Source: Lactiplantibacillus xiangfangensis (lineage in GTDB: Bacteria; Bacillota; Bacilli; Lactobacillales; Lactobacillaceae). Taken from it: a DNA stretch of 39,480 nucleotides. A program made the translations under genes and the position numbers. Positions within the stretch are counted from its first letter, which is position 1. Each line of letters opens with the position of its first letter. A model generated the notes under the pieces. The model had not been told where the DNA came from, did not search any database, and saw only the letters and a list, made by a program, of their open reading frames with translations. Of the stretch, positions 16,349 through 25,418 are shown piece by piece. The DNA lies in contig NZ_JQCL01000040.1 in assembly GCF_001438845.1 (NCBI RefSeq), forward strand, positions 1 through 39,480, in the 5' to 3' direction.

Positions 16349-16400
16349 AACAGTCAGGACCGCACGTTGTTATAATGACGTGCGGTCCTGACTGTTTTAA
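16349..16400. terminator. Strong terminator of the immunity gene
   Basis: A perfect 19-bp stem (16349-16367 with 16378-16396) with a 10-nt loop and TTTT on the right. Confidence 0.92.
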
Positions 16401-16513
16401 ATACTTAAAGTTCCAAAATCGTCGTCATATCAAAGGTTAACGATTAAAAATTAAGATTCTTCATCGCTCCGCCGGACAGAATAATCTTACTATTGTTATT
16501 TCCATCAGATAAT

Positions 16514-16693
16514 CGGAGGCCGCAACTGATGACATCGGTCGTGAAGGTGGTGTTGGCGCGGCGCCTTTTTGCCGGGCTTACACCACGGACGGTCCGGGAC
16601 AATTGCGTCCTTTGCAAGTGTTCCGGGCGAGGGACTAGACCGCTCCCCAGGCTAGTACCGGTCCCACGACCGCATGTCATCAGTTGCGACCGG
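16514..16693 (-). repeat. Structured intergenic repeat, family A, copy A2
   Basis: The two ends form a long inverted repeat: CCGCAACTGATGACAT then CGGTCGTG (16520-16543) matches the right arm 16665-16688 with one bulged G. Inside, GTGGTGT/ACACCAC encloses CGGC/GCCG (about 16547-16589), and CGGGACAATTGC pairs with GCAAGTGTTCCG. Beyond the left end, GCTCCGCCGGACAGAA (16466-16481) resembles the B-family end. The element lies between the convergent immunity gene and leuS. The apparent ORFs on both strands come from the repeat. Confidence 0.75.
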
Positions 16694-16780
16694 AATAGCT
16701 TTTATACCAACAAAAATCCCCGCTAAATCATCAGCTGAACTGGTAATTTGGTGGGGATTCATTATTTTTAATTGCGTGTA

Positions 16781-19204
16781 TTAGTTGGCAACCACGTTAA
16801 CTAATTTACCAGGAATAGCAATGACCTTGCGAACCGTTTTACCGTCCGTAAACTCTTTGACCTTTTCGTCAGCTAGAGCTAACGCTTCAAGATCATCTTT
16901 ACTCATATCCTTGGCAACCGTCGCGTGTGAACGAACCTTACCGTTAACTTGAAGCACGATTTGAACCGTGTTTTCAACTAACTTGGATTCGTCGTACGTT
17001 GGCCAAGTTGCGTAGGTAATGGTGTTGTCATGACCTAACAATGACCAAAGTTCTTCGGCAACGTGTGGTGCGATTGGGGATAACATCTTAACAAAACCTT
17101 CGATGTAAACGACTGGCAAGTCATCAACTTTATAAGCTTCGTTAACGAAGACCATCATTTGTGAAATAGCGATGTTAAAGCGCATGTTTTCGTAGTCTTC
17201 CGTCACTTTTTTAACGGTTTCGTTATAGACTTTCGTCAACTTACCATCGTTAATCGTCGTAACCCGGTCACGGACCCGGTTATTTTCGTCAATGATGAGG
17301 CGCCAAACCCGTTCGATCCACTTGTTAGCCCCGTGCAAGCCTTCAGTGCTCCACGGAATAGATGCTTCCAAAGGTCCCATGAACATTTCATACAACCGTA
17401 ACGTATCGGCACCGTATTGTTCCACGATTTCATCGGGGTTCACAACGTTACCACGTGACTTGGACATCTTTTCGTGGTTCTTACCCAAGATCATCCCTTG
17501 GTTAACCAACTTCTGGAAAGGTTCCTTCGTTGGAACGACACCGAGGTCATACAAGAACTTGTGCCAGAAACGGGCATAAAGCAAGTGTAAGACGGCGTGT
17601 TCAGCACCACCAACGTACAAGTCGACTGGTGACCAGTATTTCAGCTTGTCATAGTCTGCCAAGGCGTCAGGGTTGTGCGGATCAACGTAACGCAAGAAGT
17701 ACCACGAACTCCCAGCCCATTGTGGCATGGTGTTCGTTTCACGTTTCCCTTTACGGCCATTTTTATCGACAACGTTAACCCAATCGTCAATGTTGGCTAA
17801 TGGACTTTCACCAGTCCCGGATGGTTCCAAGTTCTTGGTTGCTGGTAAACGTAATGGCAATTCGTCTTCTGGTACTAAGGTCATTTCGCCGTCTTCCCAA
17901 TGAATAATCGGAATTGGTTCACCCCAGTAACGTTGGCGGGAGAAGATCCAGTCCCGTAAGCGGTAGTTGACTTTCTTTTCACCACAGTGGTGGGCTTCTA
18001 ACCAGTCGATCATCTTATCGATTGCGGCCTGCTTGTCGAGACCGTCTACGAAACCAGAGTTGATATGTTCGCCATCACCCGTGTAAGGTTGTTGGTCATA
18101 ATCATTGTCCCCAGCAATAACCGGATGGATTGGTAAATTAAATTTTTGCGCAAATTCAAAGTCACGTTCGTCGTGGGCTGGAACGGCCATGATGGCCCCC
18201 GTCCCGTATGAAGCTAAGACGTAATCCGCAATCCAGATTGGCAGCTTTTCGCCGTTAACCGGGTTGATCCCATAACTTCCAGTGAAGACCCCGGTCTTAT
18301 CCTTGTTCAAATCAGTCCGTTCAAGGTCTGACTTGCTAGCAATTTTTGCTTTGTAGGCTTTGATTGCGTCGGCTTGTTCAGGCGTCGTTAAAGATTCAAC
18401 CAAGTCGTGTTCTGGAGCTAAAACTAAGTAGCTAGCGCCAAATAACGTATCTGGACGGGTTGAGAAGACTTCAATCTTAGCATCGTCATGATCGGCAACT
18501 TGGAATTGAATTGAGCCACCAACTGAGCGGCCAATCCAGTTACGTTGCTGTTCCTTGATATTTTCTGGCCAATCAATGTCGTCCAAATCATCGATCAAAC
18601 GGTCAGCGTACGCCGTAATTTTAAGGCTCCACTGTTTCATTGGGACCCGGTAAACGTCGTAGCCGCCCCGTTCCGTCTTACCATCGACGACTTCTTCGTT
18701 GGAGACCACGGTACCGCCCATCATGTCAGGCGCCCAGTTAACGAGCGTTTCTGATTCGTAAGCTAAGCCCTTCTTGTATAATTGTTCGAAAATCCACTGG
18801 GTCCACTTGTAGTAGCTTGGATCCGTCGTATTCACTTCACGGTCCCAATCATATGAAAAACCTAACGAGCGAATTTGACGCTTGAAGTTTTTAATATTTT
18901 GGGCCGTAAAGTCTTTCGGGTTATGCCCCGTCTTCATGGCATATTGTTCAGCTGGCAAGCCAAACGCGTCCCAGCCCATTGGATGCAAAACGTTGTAGCC
19001 TTCCATCCGCTTGAAACGCGACATAATGTCGGTAGCGGTGTAACCTTCGGGATGTCCCACGTGCAAGCCTTGGCCTGATGGGTATGGGAACATGTCTAAC
19101 GCGTAATATTTTTTCTTATCCGTGTTATCCATTGCCTTAAAAGTCTTGTTTTCTTTCCAATAATGCTGCCATTTACGTTCAATGACCTTATGGTTGTATG
19201 CCAT
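16781..19204 (-). CDS. leuS: Leucyl-tRNA synthetase
   Basis: Charges tRNA-Leu with leucine in the cytoplasm. The protein has 807 residues, normal for bacterial LeuRS. The class I HIGH motif appears as [20 protein letters not shown] near residue 50, the CP1 editing domain is in the middle ([15 protein letters not shown] contains the editing Asp), and KMSKSRGN is the KMSKS loop. The frame is open to 19291, but ATG 19204 follows AAAGGGGC and starts the conserved [16 protein letters not shown]. It is controlled by the T-box leader upstream. Confidence 0.98.
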   Translation of the reverse strand: MAYNHKVIERKWQHYWKENKTFKAMDNTDKKKYYALDMFPYPSGQGLHVGHPEGYTATDIMSRFKRMEGYNVLHPMGWDAFGLPAEQYAMKTGHNPKDFTAQNIKNFKRQIRSLGFSYDWDREVNTTDPSYYKWTQWIFEQLYKKGLAYESETLVNWAPDMMGGTVVSNEEVVDGKTERGGYDVYRVPMKQWSLKITAYADRLIDDLDDIDWPENIKEQQRNWIGRSVGGSIQFQVADHDDAKIEVFSTRPDTLFGASYLVLAPEHDLVESLTTPEQADAIKAYKAKIASKSDLERTDLNKDKTGVFTGSYGINPVNGEKLPIWIADYVLASYGTGAIMAVPAHDERDFEFAQKFNLPIHPVIAGDNDYDQQPYTGDGEHINSGFVDGLDKQAAIDKMIDWLEAHHCGEKKVNYRLRDWIFSRQRYWGEPIPIIHWEDGEMTLVPEDELPLRLPATKNLEPSGTGESPLANIDDWVNVVDKNGRKGKRETNTMPQWAGSSWYFLRYVDPHNPDALADYDKLKYWSPVDLYVGGAEHAVLHLLYARFWHKFLYDLGVVPTKEPFQKLVNQGMILGKNHEKMSKSRGNVVNPDEIVEQYGADTLRLYEMFMGPLEASIPWSTEGLHGANKWIERVWRLIIDENNRVRDRVTTINDGKLTKVYNETVKKVTEDYENMRFNIAISQMMVFVNEAYKVDDLPVVYIEGFVKMLSPIAPHVAEELWSLLGHDNTITYATWPTYDESKLVENTVQIVLQVNGKVRSHATVAKDMSKDDLEALALADEKVKEFTDGKTVRKVIAIPGKLVNVVAN

Positions 19205-19291
19205 AATAGTGCCCCTTTCTTGCTGCTGTATGTAAGCTAGCATTGCGACTGTGACTGAAACGGTACGGCTGAACGTGCGACAGTACGGCAT

Positions 19292-19535
19292 AAAAAAACG
19301 CCCTATCAGCCACTTAAGCTTATAGGACGAAAATGATTCCGCGGTACCACCTATGATTCCACGTTGCCGTGGCCTCTTGATTTTCTTAACGCGAAACCAC
19401 GTCCGTACCTACTATTGCTTTCAGTCGGAAGACTCGAAGGTGAGTTCAGTCAGTGTGAATCCCCGTTTGCAACGACCACGGGGTTTCTGCAAAACACACC
19501 AACTTACTAATCCTTCTCGGAGTCGTAAAGTTATT
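19292..19535 (-). ncRNA. T-box leader of leuS (leucine, CUC specifier)
   Basis: A tRNA-sensing riboswitch: uncharged tRNA-Leu stabilises an antiterminator and allows leuS transcription. The T-box AGGTGGTACCGCG is exact on the minus strand (19340-19352). The specifier loop reads GAACTCACC (19439-19447), giving codon CUC (19442-19444), which is leucine and fits the gene. The terminator pairs 19322-19329 with 19299-19306 and ends in seven Ts at 19292-19298. Stem I, with CCCCGTGGTCGT... arms, fills 19450-19500. Confidence 0.95.
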
Positions 19536-19541
19536 GTTCTC

Positions 19542-19570
19542 ATGGTAGCAAACCCGCCCCCTTTTTTCAA
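19542..19570 (-). promoter_or_regulatory. leuS promoter
   Basis: On the minus strand TTGAAA (19565-19570), a 17-bp spacer and TACCAT (19542-19547) with TGC just before it: a near-consensus extended -10 promoter at the start of the T-box. Confidence 0.8.
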
Positions 19571-19631
19571 GCGTCTAACCATCAAAATCCAGAACTTTCG
19601 TGGGCTTCAAGATTAAAAAGATTATAAAGAA

Positions 19632-19640
19632 TGCTATAAT
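19632..19640 (+). promoter_or_regulatory. Promoter of the PAP2-mnmM operon
   Basis: TGCTATAAT is a perfect extended -10 located 34 bp before the PAP2 start; the -35 is weak. Confidence 0.7.
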
Positions 19641-19673
19641 AGGCGAAGAAATTTTTTTATCGGAGGTAACTGA

Positions 19674-20330
19674 ATGACGAAATATTGGCACCGCCGCGAT
19701 ACCGCGATGCTGGGCCTGTTCGCCCTCTGGCTATACTGGGTCTTTGCCGTTTGGTCACAAGCCACTTGGATTCACCACTTTGACCGCGGCGTTGCCCTTA
19801 GCCTGCACCACACACCCGCTTGGTTTCAGTCCGCTATGCTGACTTACACCCTGTTCGGCAATCCCCACAGTATGACAATTATTATCGTGATTGTGACCCT
19901 TTTGTTAGTTATTTTCAAACAAAGTAAGGGCGCCGTCTTCTTTGTCATTAACGCGGGACTGCTCGCAGCTTATGGTAATTATTTTATTAAACAAATTATC
20001 CAACGACCACGGCCAACCGCGTGGCGCTTAACTAACATCGGTGGCTTCAGCTTTCCAAGTGGTCACGCGACGACCACCACGGTTTTAATCGGTAGCCTAC
20101 TCGTCTTAGCCTACGATTTAATCCAGAACCCAACGTTGAAGCGCTGGCTATTAGGATTAGGACTCTTGCTAATCGGGTTGATGCTCGTGAGTCGCGTTAT
20201 CGTGGGCGTGCACTACCCTAGTGACGTACTAGGCGGCGCCGTACTCGGGAGCCTGCTCCTATACATCAGTACCCGCCTGACTACGGGACACCGCACCGGT
20301 AACTTTCGCTTTAAGAAGCACTTATCGTAA
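19674..20330 (+). CDS. PAP2-family membrane phosphatase
   Basis: Integral membrane phosphatase of 218 residues with about six helices. The three motifs of the PAP2 active site are complete: KQIIQRPRP, then FPSGHA, then SRVIVGVHYPSDVLGG. Substrates in this group are phosphatidic acid, phosphatidylglycerol phosphate or undecaprenyl pyrophosphate (recycling of the cell-wall carrier); which one is not visible in the sequence. ATG follows GGAGGTAACTGA. The mnmM gene follows after 28 nt to its proposed AUC start, so the two share an operon. Confidence 0.92.
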   Translation: MTKYWHRRDTAMLGLFALWLYWVFAVWSQATWIHHFDRGVALSLHHTPAWFQSAMLTYTLFGNPHSMTIIIVIVTLLLVIFKQSKGAVFFVINAGLLAAYGNYFIKQIIQRPRPTAWRLTNIGGFSFPSGHATTTTVLIGSLLVLAYDLIQNPTLKRWLLGLGLLLIGLMLVSRVIVGVHYPSDVLGGAVLGSLLLYISTRLTTGHRTGNFRFKKHLS

Positions 20331-20358
20331 CTAGTTCATTTTTTTGGAGGGATCTACT

Positions 20359-20925
20359 ATCCAACTCAGTTCTGCTCTAAACTATAGTCATACACTAATC
20401 AATCAAACCGTAAATCCGGGCGACATCGCTGTTGATGCCACCGTTGGCAATGGTCATGACACCACTTACTTAGCTAAACTCGTTGGTCCCAGCGGCCACG
20501 TTTACGGGTTCGACATTCAGGATGCGGCCATCGCAGCTACCACCAACGCACTCGCTGCAGAAAAACTGACGCATCAAGTTACATTGACTCACACGGGTCA
20601 CGAAAACTTAGCCAAAGTGTTGCCCGCGGATGCCAAAGTCAAATGTGCCATTTTTAACCTCGGCTACTTACCTGGGGGCGATAAATCGGTGGTCACCCAA
20701 GCAGCGACCACGTTGACCGCGGTTCAAGCACTAGAAGAACGTCTGGCGACTAACGGCTTAATCATTTTACTCGTTTATACCGGTCATCACGGCGGTCAAA
20801 ACGAAGCCAACCAATTGATGCAACACGTGACGAAACTCGATCAACACCAATTTCAAGTCTTACAGTACGGTTTTCTCAACCAGATTCACACCCCACCGTA
20901 CCTGATTGCCATTCAAAAAAGATAG
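20359..20925 (+). CDS. mnmM: tRNA (mnm5s2U) methyltransferase MnmM (YtqB family)
   Basis: SAM-dependent Rossmann-fold methyltransferase of about 188 residues. The SAM motif is DATVGNGHDTTYLA, followed by VYGFDIQ with the acidic ribose-binding residue; NLGYLPGGDK and VYTGHHGG are signatures of the YtqB family. YtqB/MnmM makes the last methylation of mnm5s2U at the tRNA wobble position in Gram-positive bacteria that lack MnmC. The family's N-terminus aligns at IQLSSALNYSH, where the codon is ATC (20359), 8 nt after GGAGG. No ATG/GTG/TTG fits: the TTG at 20344 overlaps the ribosome-binding site. The gene seems to start with AUC. Confidence 0.88.
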   Translation: MQLSSALNYSHTLINQTVNPGDIAVDATVGNGHDTTYLAKLVGPSGHVYGFDIQDAAIAATTNALAAEKLTHQVTLTHTGHENLAKVLPADAKVKCAIFNLGYLPGGDKSVVTQAATTLTAVQALEERLATNGLIILLVYTGHHGGQNEANQLMQHVTKLDQHQFQVLQYGFLNQIHTPPYLIAIQKR

Positions 20926-20935
20926 TACCAACTCA

Positions 20936-20978
20936 AATAAGCGTCCCACCCTAAATTTTAGAGTGGAACGCTTATTTT
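20936..20978. terminator. Terminator of the PAP2-mnmM operon
   Basis: AATAAGCGT (20936-20944) pairs with ACGCTTATT (20968-20976), with CCAC/GTGG inside, then TTT. Confidence 0.85.
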
Positions 20979-21038
20979 GTACTAAAGATTGAAAAGTCAA
21001 AAAATTTTAATAACCTGATAATCATACTTAAAGCAGCC

Positions 21039-21178
21039 GCTTCGTCAGACAGAACCGGTGTGCTAGGGGGGACGGTTCGGGACAATTGCGCATTTTGCAA
21101 GTGTTCCGGGCGAGGGGCTAGACCGCTCCACAGGCTAGACCCGGTCCCACGACCGCATGTCATCAGCGCCAACCGGAA
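21039..21178 (-). repeat. Structured intergenic repeat, chimeric A/B copy A3
   Basis: Read on the minus strand, the start (TGATGACATGCGGTCGTGG, from about 21167 down to 21149) and the CGGAACACTTGC hairpin are family A. The end (CCGTCCCCCCTAGCACACCGG, then GACGAAGC, about 21073 down to 21039) is family B. The A-type right arm is therefore missing. It lies between convergent mnmM and the MFS gene. The 66-residue ORF here is homologous to the one in A2 only because the repeat is shared. Confidence 0.7.
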
Positions 21179-21234
21179 TAGCCCAATTTACCTGTTAGCC
21201 TTAGCTTTTTTAATTTAAATCACTAACCAACAAG

Positions 21235-22743
21235 TTAAAACTCATGCTTACTTTTGTTCAATTTTTCAGCGTGTTGTGCAGCCGTCAATTGCGGGCCACG
21301 GTCCATCGCGTTGACGATGAAGGCTAAAATCACGAGGACTAACCCGATCCAGTAAACCCAGTGGAGTCCGGTATATAGGATGCCGTGCAAAGTGGGTAAT
21401 AAATCCTTCAGCAAACTGGTTGCCGTTTTCGGATTAATCAACTTGTTCATCATCGCCATGTTAGTACCGGCATGTTGCGCAATCCCTTGGTTCATCCCAA
21501 CGTTAAGCGCAATCCCAAAGATGGAGATCATCAACGTTTGACCAATCGTCCGGCTCAACGTATTAAACGAAGTTGCGACCCCCACGTTGTCCGCTGACAC
21601 CAAGTGTTGTGACGTGACCGTGGTTGCCGTAATGGTAATCCCAAAACCAATTCCGCCGATTGCTGTGATCAAGAAGAACCAGAGGAACGGCGTGCTAACT
21701 GGCAATAGCGCTAAACAAACACTCGTAACTAGAATAAAGCACAGGCTTAAAAAGAGAATCCGACGCGGGGCCCACTTGGCAAGTAGCCGTCCCGTCACAA
21801 ATGACCCGACGATCCACATCAGTGAGCTTGGGGTTACAGCAAATCCGGCCAATGAGGCGGGAACGCCTAAAATCCCCTGCGTCCACGTTGGAATGTACAC
21901 TTCGACCGCCATCAGAAAGCCACTGACTAGGGCCGCCACGGCATTTTGAATCACAAACGTGTGATTTTTAAACAAGTCCATGGAAATGACGGGCTCATCG
22001 GTCCGCTGCTCACGACGAACAAACAGCCATAAACTGAGTGCACTCACAACCCACGCCATAATAACGGTCCCCCAACTAATTGTGGCGTTCCCAAGTAATT
22101 GGAAACTAAGCATCAGGCCGAGTAAGAACAACATCAGCCAAAAGCTGCCCAAGTAGTCGACCTTAACGTGATTATGGCGTTTCGGTTCACGTAAATAAAA
22201 TTGAAACAAGAACAGCGTGATTAAGCCAACCGGCACGTTAATAAAGAAGATCCAGTGCCAGCTCAATTTATCCACGATCAATCCCCCAATTAACGGGGCT
22301 AACACGGAGGCAATCCCCCACGCGGAACTGTTGAAGCCTAAGACTTTTGCCCGGCGTTCGAACGAGTAGATGTCAGCAATGATGGTCATCGAAACTGGCA
22401 TCAAAGCGCCGGCACCAATCCCTTGAATGGCACGCCAGAAGATCAAGACCGGCATCGAATCGGATAAGCCACTCATCATGGACCCGATAATAAAGATGAT
22501 CAAACCAGCTTGCATCACCGGCTTACGACCAACTAAGTCCGTTAGCTTCCCGTAAATCGGTGTCATCATGGCATTTGTCAACAAATAAATGGAGAATACC
22601 CAGTTCATTAAGGCGACCCCGTGCAGGTCACCGACAATCGTTGGTAGCGCGGTCGACACAATGGTTCCTTCGATCGCACTCATAAACGTTGCCACGTAAA
22701 TAGCAATCGTCACTGCCACTACGTTAGTTTTACGTTGTTGCAT
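21235..22743 (-). CDS. DHA2-family MFS multidrug exporter
   Basis: Proton-driven export protein of 502 residues with 14 membrane helices, typical of the EmrB/QacA (DHA2) branch. Motif A is YGKLTDLVGRKPVM, motif C-like glycines lie in LGFNSSAWGIASVLAPLIGG, and TM1 has the acidic residue of FMSAIEGTIVSTALPTIVGDL. The substrate cannot be told from sequence; drugs, bile or peptides are possible. ATG follows GAAGGGG. It lies downstream of metK but the metK terminator separates them; no regulator gene adjoins. Confidence 0.92.
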   Translation of the reverse strand: MQQRKTNVVAVTIAIYVATFMSAIEGTIVSTALPTIVGDLHGVALMNWVFSIYLLTNAMMTPIYGKLTDLVGRKPVMQAGLIIFIIGSMMSGLSDSMPVLIFWRAIQGIGAGALMPVSMTIIADIYSFERRAKVLGFNSSAWGIASVLAPLIGGLIVDKLSWHWIFFINVPVGLITLFLFQFYLREPKRHNHVKVDYLGSFWLMLFLLGLMLSFQLLGNATISWGTVIMAWVVSALSLWLFVRREQRTDEPVISMDLFKNHTFVIQNAVAALVSGFLMAVEVYIPTWTQGILGVPASLAGFAVTPSSLMWIVGSFVTGRLLAKWAPRRILFLSLCFILVTSVCLALLPVSTPFLWFFLITAIGGIGFGITITATTVTSQHLVSADNVGVATSFNTLSRTIGQTLMISIFGIALNVGMNQGIAQHAGTNMAMMNKLINPKTATSLLKDLLPTLHGILYTGLHWVYWIGLVLVILAFIVNAMDRGPQLTAAQHAEKLNKSKHEF

Positions 22744-22830
22744 GTTTTAATACCCCTTCACTCTCAAAGCTCTTCGTCTAAAACTTTCTAACCGCGGCCA
22801 TCACCCCTTGGTCAACCTACTTTTGCCCGC

Positions 22831-22865
22831 AAAAAAAGCGACCCCATGTAAAGAGGTCGCTTTTA
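22831..22865 (-). terminator. metK terminator
   Basis: GCGACCCC (22838-22845) pairs with GAGGTCGC (22853-22860, one GU on the minus strand), followed by seven Ts on the minus strand. Confidence 0.88.
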
Positions 22866-22912
22866 GCGTCGAGTACCTACAGACCGTAACGATCCGTAGC
22901 GCTCGTTACTGT

Positions 22913-24103
22913 TTATTTATTAAATTCAGCTTTTAAGGCGTCAACCTTATCCGTGTGTTCCCACGGTAAGTCAATGTCAGTCCGACCAAAGTGACCGTAA
23001 GCAGCCGTTTGGCGATAAATTGGCCGTTGTAAGTCCAACATCTTGATGATCCCAGCTGGACGTAGGTCAAAGTGCTTCCGGATGGCACCAATTAAGGCAT
23101 CATCACTGACTTTCCCAGTACCGGCCGTATCAACGGCGATTGAAACGGGTTGTGCCACCCCAATCGCGTAGGCTAATTGAACTTCAACCTGGTCAGCTAA
23201 ACCAGCCGCAACGATGTTTTTTGCAATGTAGCGGGCGGCGTAACTAGCTGAACGGTCAACCTTAGTGGCATCCTTACCAGAAAAGGCCCCACCACCATGA
23301 TGGGCAAAACCACCGTAAGTATCCACGATGATCTTCCGACCCGTTAAACCAGCATCCCCTTGAGGACCACCGATAACGAAGCGGCCAGTTGGATTAACCA
23401 AATAACGCGTCTGATCATCTAACAAGTCCTTAGGCAACACGGCCTTGATGACTTGGTCAATGACCGTTTGGCGAATTTCATCCAGTTCAACATCGGGGTC
23501 GTGCTGCGTCGATAAGACGACGGTGTCGATCCGTTGTGGCTGGTTTTGTTCGTCATATTCCACCGTAACTTGGGCCTTGGCGTCCGGACGCAACCACTTG
23601 ATGGTGCCGTTCTTCCGCAATTCCGCAATTTTACGCATTAAGCGGTGGCTCAATGCGATTGGTAGTGGCATTAGTTCAGGAGTTTCGTTAATGGCATAGC
23701 CAAACATCATCCCCTGGTCCCCAGCACCAATTTGGTCCAGTGGGTCAGCATCACCCGTACGCGTTTCCAAAGAGTCGTCGACCCCTTGCGCGATATCCGG
23801 TGATTGTTCATCCAAAGAAACGAGGACGGCACAGTTATCACCGTCAAAGCCGTATTGGCCATCAACGTAGCCAATCGACTTGATCGTGTCACGCACGACC
23901 TTTTGAATATCAACGTAGGCCTTGGTTGAAACTTCACCAAAGACCAGCACTAACCCAGTAGTCACTGAAGTTTCAACGGCTACCCGTGCTTGTGGGTCTT
24001 GTTCCAACATTGCATCTAGGATGGCGTCACTGATTTGATCCGCGATTTTATCGGGATGGCCTTCAGAAACGGATTCCGATGTAAATAAATGTCTTTCACT
24101 CAT
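22913..24103 (-). CDS. metK: S-adenosylmethionine synthetase
   Basis: Makes SAM from methionine and ATP. Its 396 residues match the family. Conserved parts are [21 protein letters not shown] (ATP site), the [12 protein letters not shown] hexapeptide signature, GGGAFSGKD (second signature) and HFGR near the end. It is cytoplasmic and forms tetramers. ATG is preceded by the GGGGGAA ribosome-binding site, which is part of an S(MK) riboswitch, so SAM shuts its own synthesis at translation. Confidence 0.98.
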   Translation of the reverse strand: MSERHLFTSESVSEGHPDKIADQISDAILDAMLEQDPQARVAVETSVTTGLVLVFGEVSTKAYVDIQKVVRDTIKSIGYVDGQYGFDGDNCAVLVSLDEQSPDIAQGVDDSLETRTGDADPLDQIGAGDQGMMFGYAINETPELMPLPIALSHRLMRKIAELRKNGTIKWLRPDAKAQVTVEYDEQNQPQRIDTVVLSTQHDPDVELDEIRQTVIDQVIKAVLPKDLLDDQTRYLVNPTGRFVIGGPQGDAGLTGRKIIVDTYGGFAHHGGGAFSGKDATKVDRSASYAARYIAKNIVAAGLADQVEVQLAYAIGVAQPVSIAVDTAGTGKVSDDALIGAIRKHFDLRPAGIIKMLDLQRPIYRQTAAYGHFGRTDIDLPWEHTDKVDALKAEFNK

Positions 24104-24107
24104 TGTA

Positions 24108-24197
24108 AATTCCCCCTTGATTAGTTCGGTTACAAGGCATCTAAGTCCGTTTAAATGGCTTCCAAATAAACAGACTTATCCTTTCGGGAACGGCTCA
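24108..24197 (-). ncRNA. S(MK)-box (SAM-III) riboswitch of metK
   Basis: On the minus strand the leader contains TTCCCGAAAGGA (about 24179-24190), AGATGCCTTGTAACCGAA (about 24126-24143) and AAGGGGG (24112-24118): the conserved core of the S(MK) box known from metK of Enterococcus, Streptococcus and Lactobacillus. SAM binding pairs the Shine-Dalgarno with the upstream anti-SD and blocks translation. A candidate extended -10, TGATATAGT, lies just before it (about 24201-24209). The sequence match is strong; no binding test is implied. Confidence 0.92.
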
Positions 24198-24315
24198 TAA
24201 CTATATCAGACTATCACAATCCTTGTTTTTTTAAAAGAATCTTCCTAAAATATTGACGGTTTTAACGGTGACCGTTAGGATTAAAACATTACTTCTATTA
24301 GAAAGATGTTGAGCT

Positions 24316-25035
24316 ATGATACGAATTGGAAAGCTTAAACTCAAACGTGATTATGTTCATTTAGTCGTTTTCACTATTTTACAAAGCATCATTAGCTGGT
24401 GGGCCGCTTTAGACTACGGTCGTTCATTTCAAACGGCGGAATTTTCAGCCGCCCAGTTGCCCTTAATTGGGTATACGCTAGCCGTGTCCGCCGCCATTTT
24501 TATTGTTTTAGACCAGCGAATTTCAGCGCAATGGAGTCTGATTGCCATTGGCACCTCCGTGGCCTTCGCCTTCACAAACATCATTGCTCGCGAATCCGAA
24601 TTGTTGTACCTGTTGCTCACTTGTAGCGTCTGGCTGTTCGTCATGGCCGTCCCCCGTTTTGGGATGCAAAATTACTTTGGCCTCGTGGTCTTTAGTATCA
24701 TCATGACCTTTACGATTCCAGTCGCAGTCTTCAACTTGCAAAACAACTACTTGTCGACGACTTTTTTATGGAAACTGGCCCCACTATTTACTAGTTACGT
24801 TTTTTTATACGTTCCCAGTTTTAGTCACCAGCGTCAGATCAACCAGTTAGTTTCGGCAATTACCGGCGCACTACTGGTCATTACCATCTTTTTACAACCA
24901 CTGACTTGGCAAACCATTACTGCAATTGTTATCGTCATTGCCACCTGGTTCAGTCAGCAATCGTTTGGCCGGACTCGCTGGCATTTGATGGTCAACGCGG
25001 CGGTTCAAGTCGTTTTAATGTTCTTACTCTATTAA
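24316..25035 (+). CDS. Integral membrane protein, function unknown
   Basis: Protein of 239 residues made of about seven membrane helices with short loops. The N-terminus is basic (MIRIGKLKLKRDYVH), so it should face the cytoplasm. I see no transporter, enzyme or binding motif. ATG follows a weak GAAAGATG. It is divergent from metK with about 210 bp between, which includes the riboswitch, and a strong terminator follows. Not recognised. Confidence 0.65.
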   Translation: MIRIGKLKLKRDYVHLVVFTILQSIISWWAALDYGRSFQTAEFSAAQLPLIGYTLAVSAAIFIVLDQRISAQWSLIAIGTSVAFAFTNIIARESELLYLLLTCSVWLFVMAVPRFGMQNYFGLVVFSIIMTFTIPVAVFNLQNNYLSTTFLWKLAPLFTSYVFLYVPSFSHQRQINQLVSAITGALLVITIFLQPLTWQTITAIVIVIATWFSQQSFGRTRWHLMVNAAVQVVLMFLLY

Positions 25036-25045
25036 AGTCATACAA

Positions 25046-25090
25046 ACAGGCGCTTAAAACCGGGATTACCGATTTTAAGCGCCTGTTTTT
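25046..25090. terminator. Strong terminator after the membrane-protein gene
   Basis: A perfect 14-bp stem (25046-25059 with 25073-25086), loop 13 nt, then Ts. Confidence 0.92.
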
Positions 25091-25128
25091 AAATAGCTGA
25101 TGTGCCAATATCTAGACTGATCTAAATT

Positions 25129-25300
25129 AGCGAAGGCGGACAGAATTGATGTGCTGTGTCGGCAACGGTAGCCGATGATTTTTGTCGACTACCGTTGCGG
25201 GGCGATTCAAAGACGTGGGTTGGCGGCTTTGAATCGAGGTTGCAGACCGCACTTCGGCTGCGACCGTCCCCCATAGCACATCAGTTCTGTCCGCCGAAGC
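25129..25300 (+). repeat. Structured intergenic repeat, family B, copy B2
   Basis: This 172-bp element has closing arms 25135-25155 and 25275-25295, which pair over all 21 positions with a single T-G at position 12. Hairpin I is GCAACGGTAG (25162-25171) with CTACCGTTGC (25189-25198). Hairpin II is GATTCAAAG (25204-25212) with CTTTGAATC (25227-25235). A third is GTTGCAG/CTGCGAC (about 25239-25264). Boundaries are the same as in B1 and B3. It lies between a plus-strand gene and mmuM. Confidence 0.85.
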
Positions 25301-25356
25301 GCTGAAAATTGTCATTGATTCGAAAAGATATTGAGCCATCTAAGGTCGTTAAGGTC

Positions 25357-25414
25357 AAGACGCTTCTCAGGCTTGGCCCGGTCCCACGACCGCATGCTAT
25401 CAGTGGCAACCGGA
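25357..25414 (-). repeat. Partial family A repeat, copy A4
   Basis: Only one end is present: CTTCTCAGGCTTGGCCCGG, then TCCCACGACCGCATG, then CTATCAGTGGCAACCGG, matching the ends of A2 and A3 closely. It lies about 57 bp after B2 and reaches to 5 bp from the mmuM stop. Confidence 0.65.
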
Positions 25415-25418
25415 CTTA

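Noticed and set aside
16444-16680. ORF of 78 residues on the minus strand, similar to one at 20972-21172
   Set aside because: Both lie wholly in the family A repeat; the likeness comes from the repeat, with no ribosome-binding site and Arg/Pro/Gly-rich composition typical of shadow frames.
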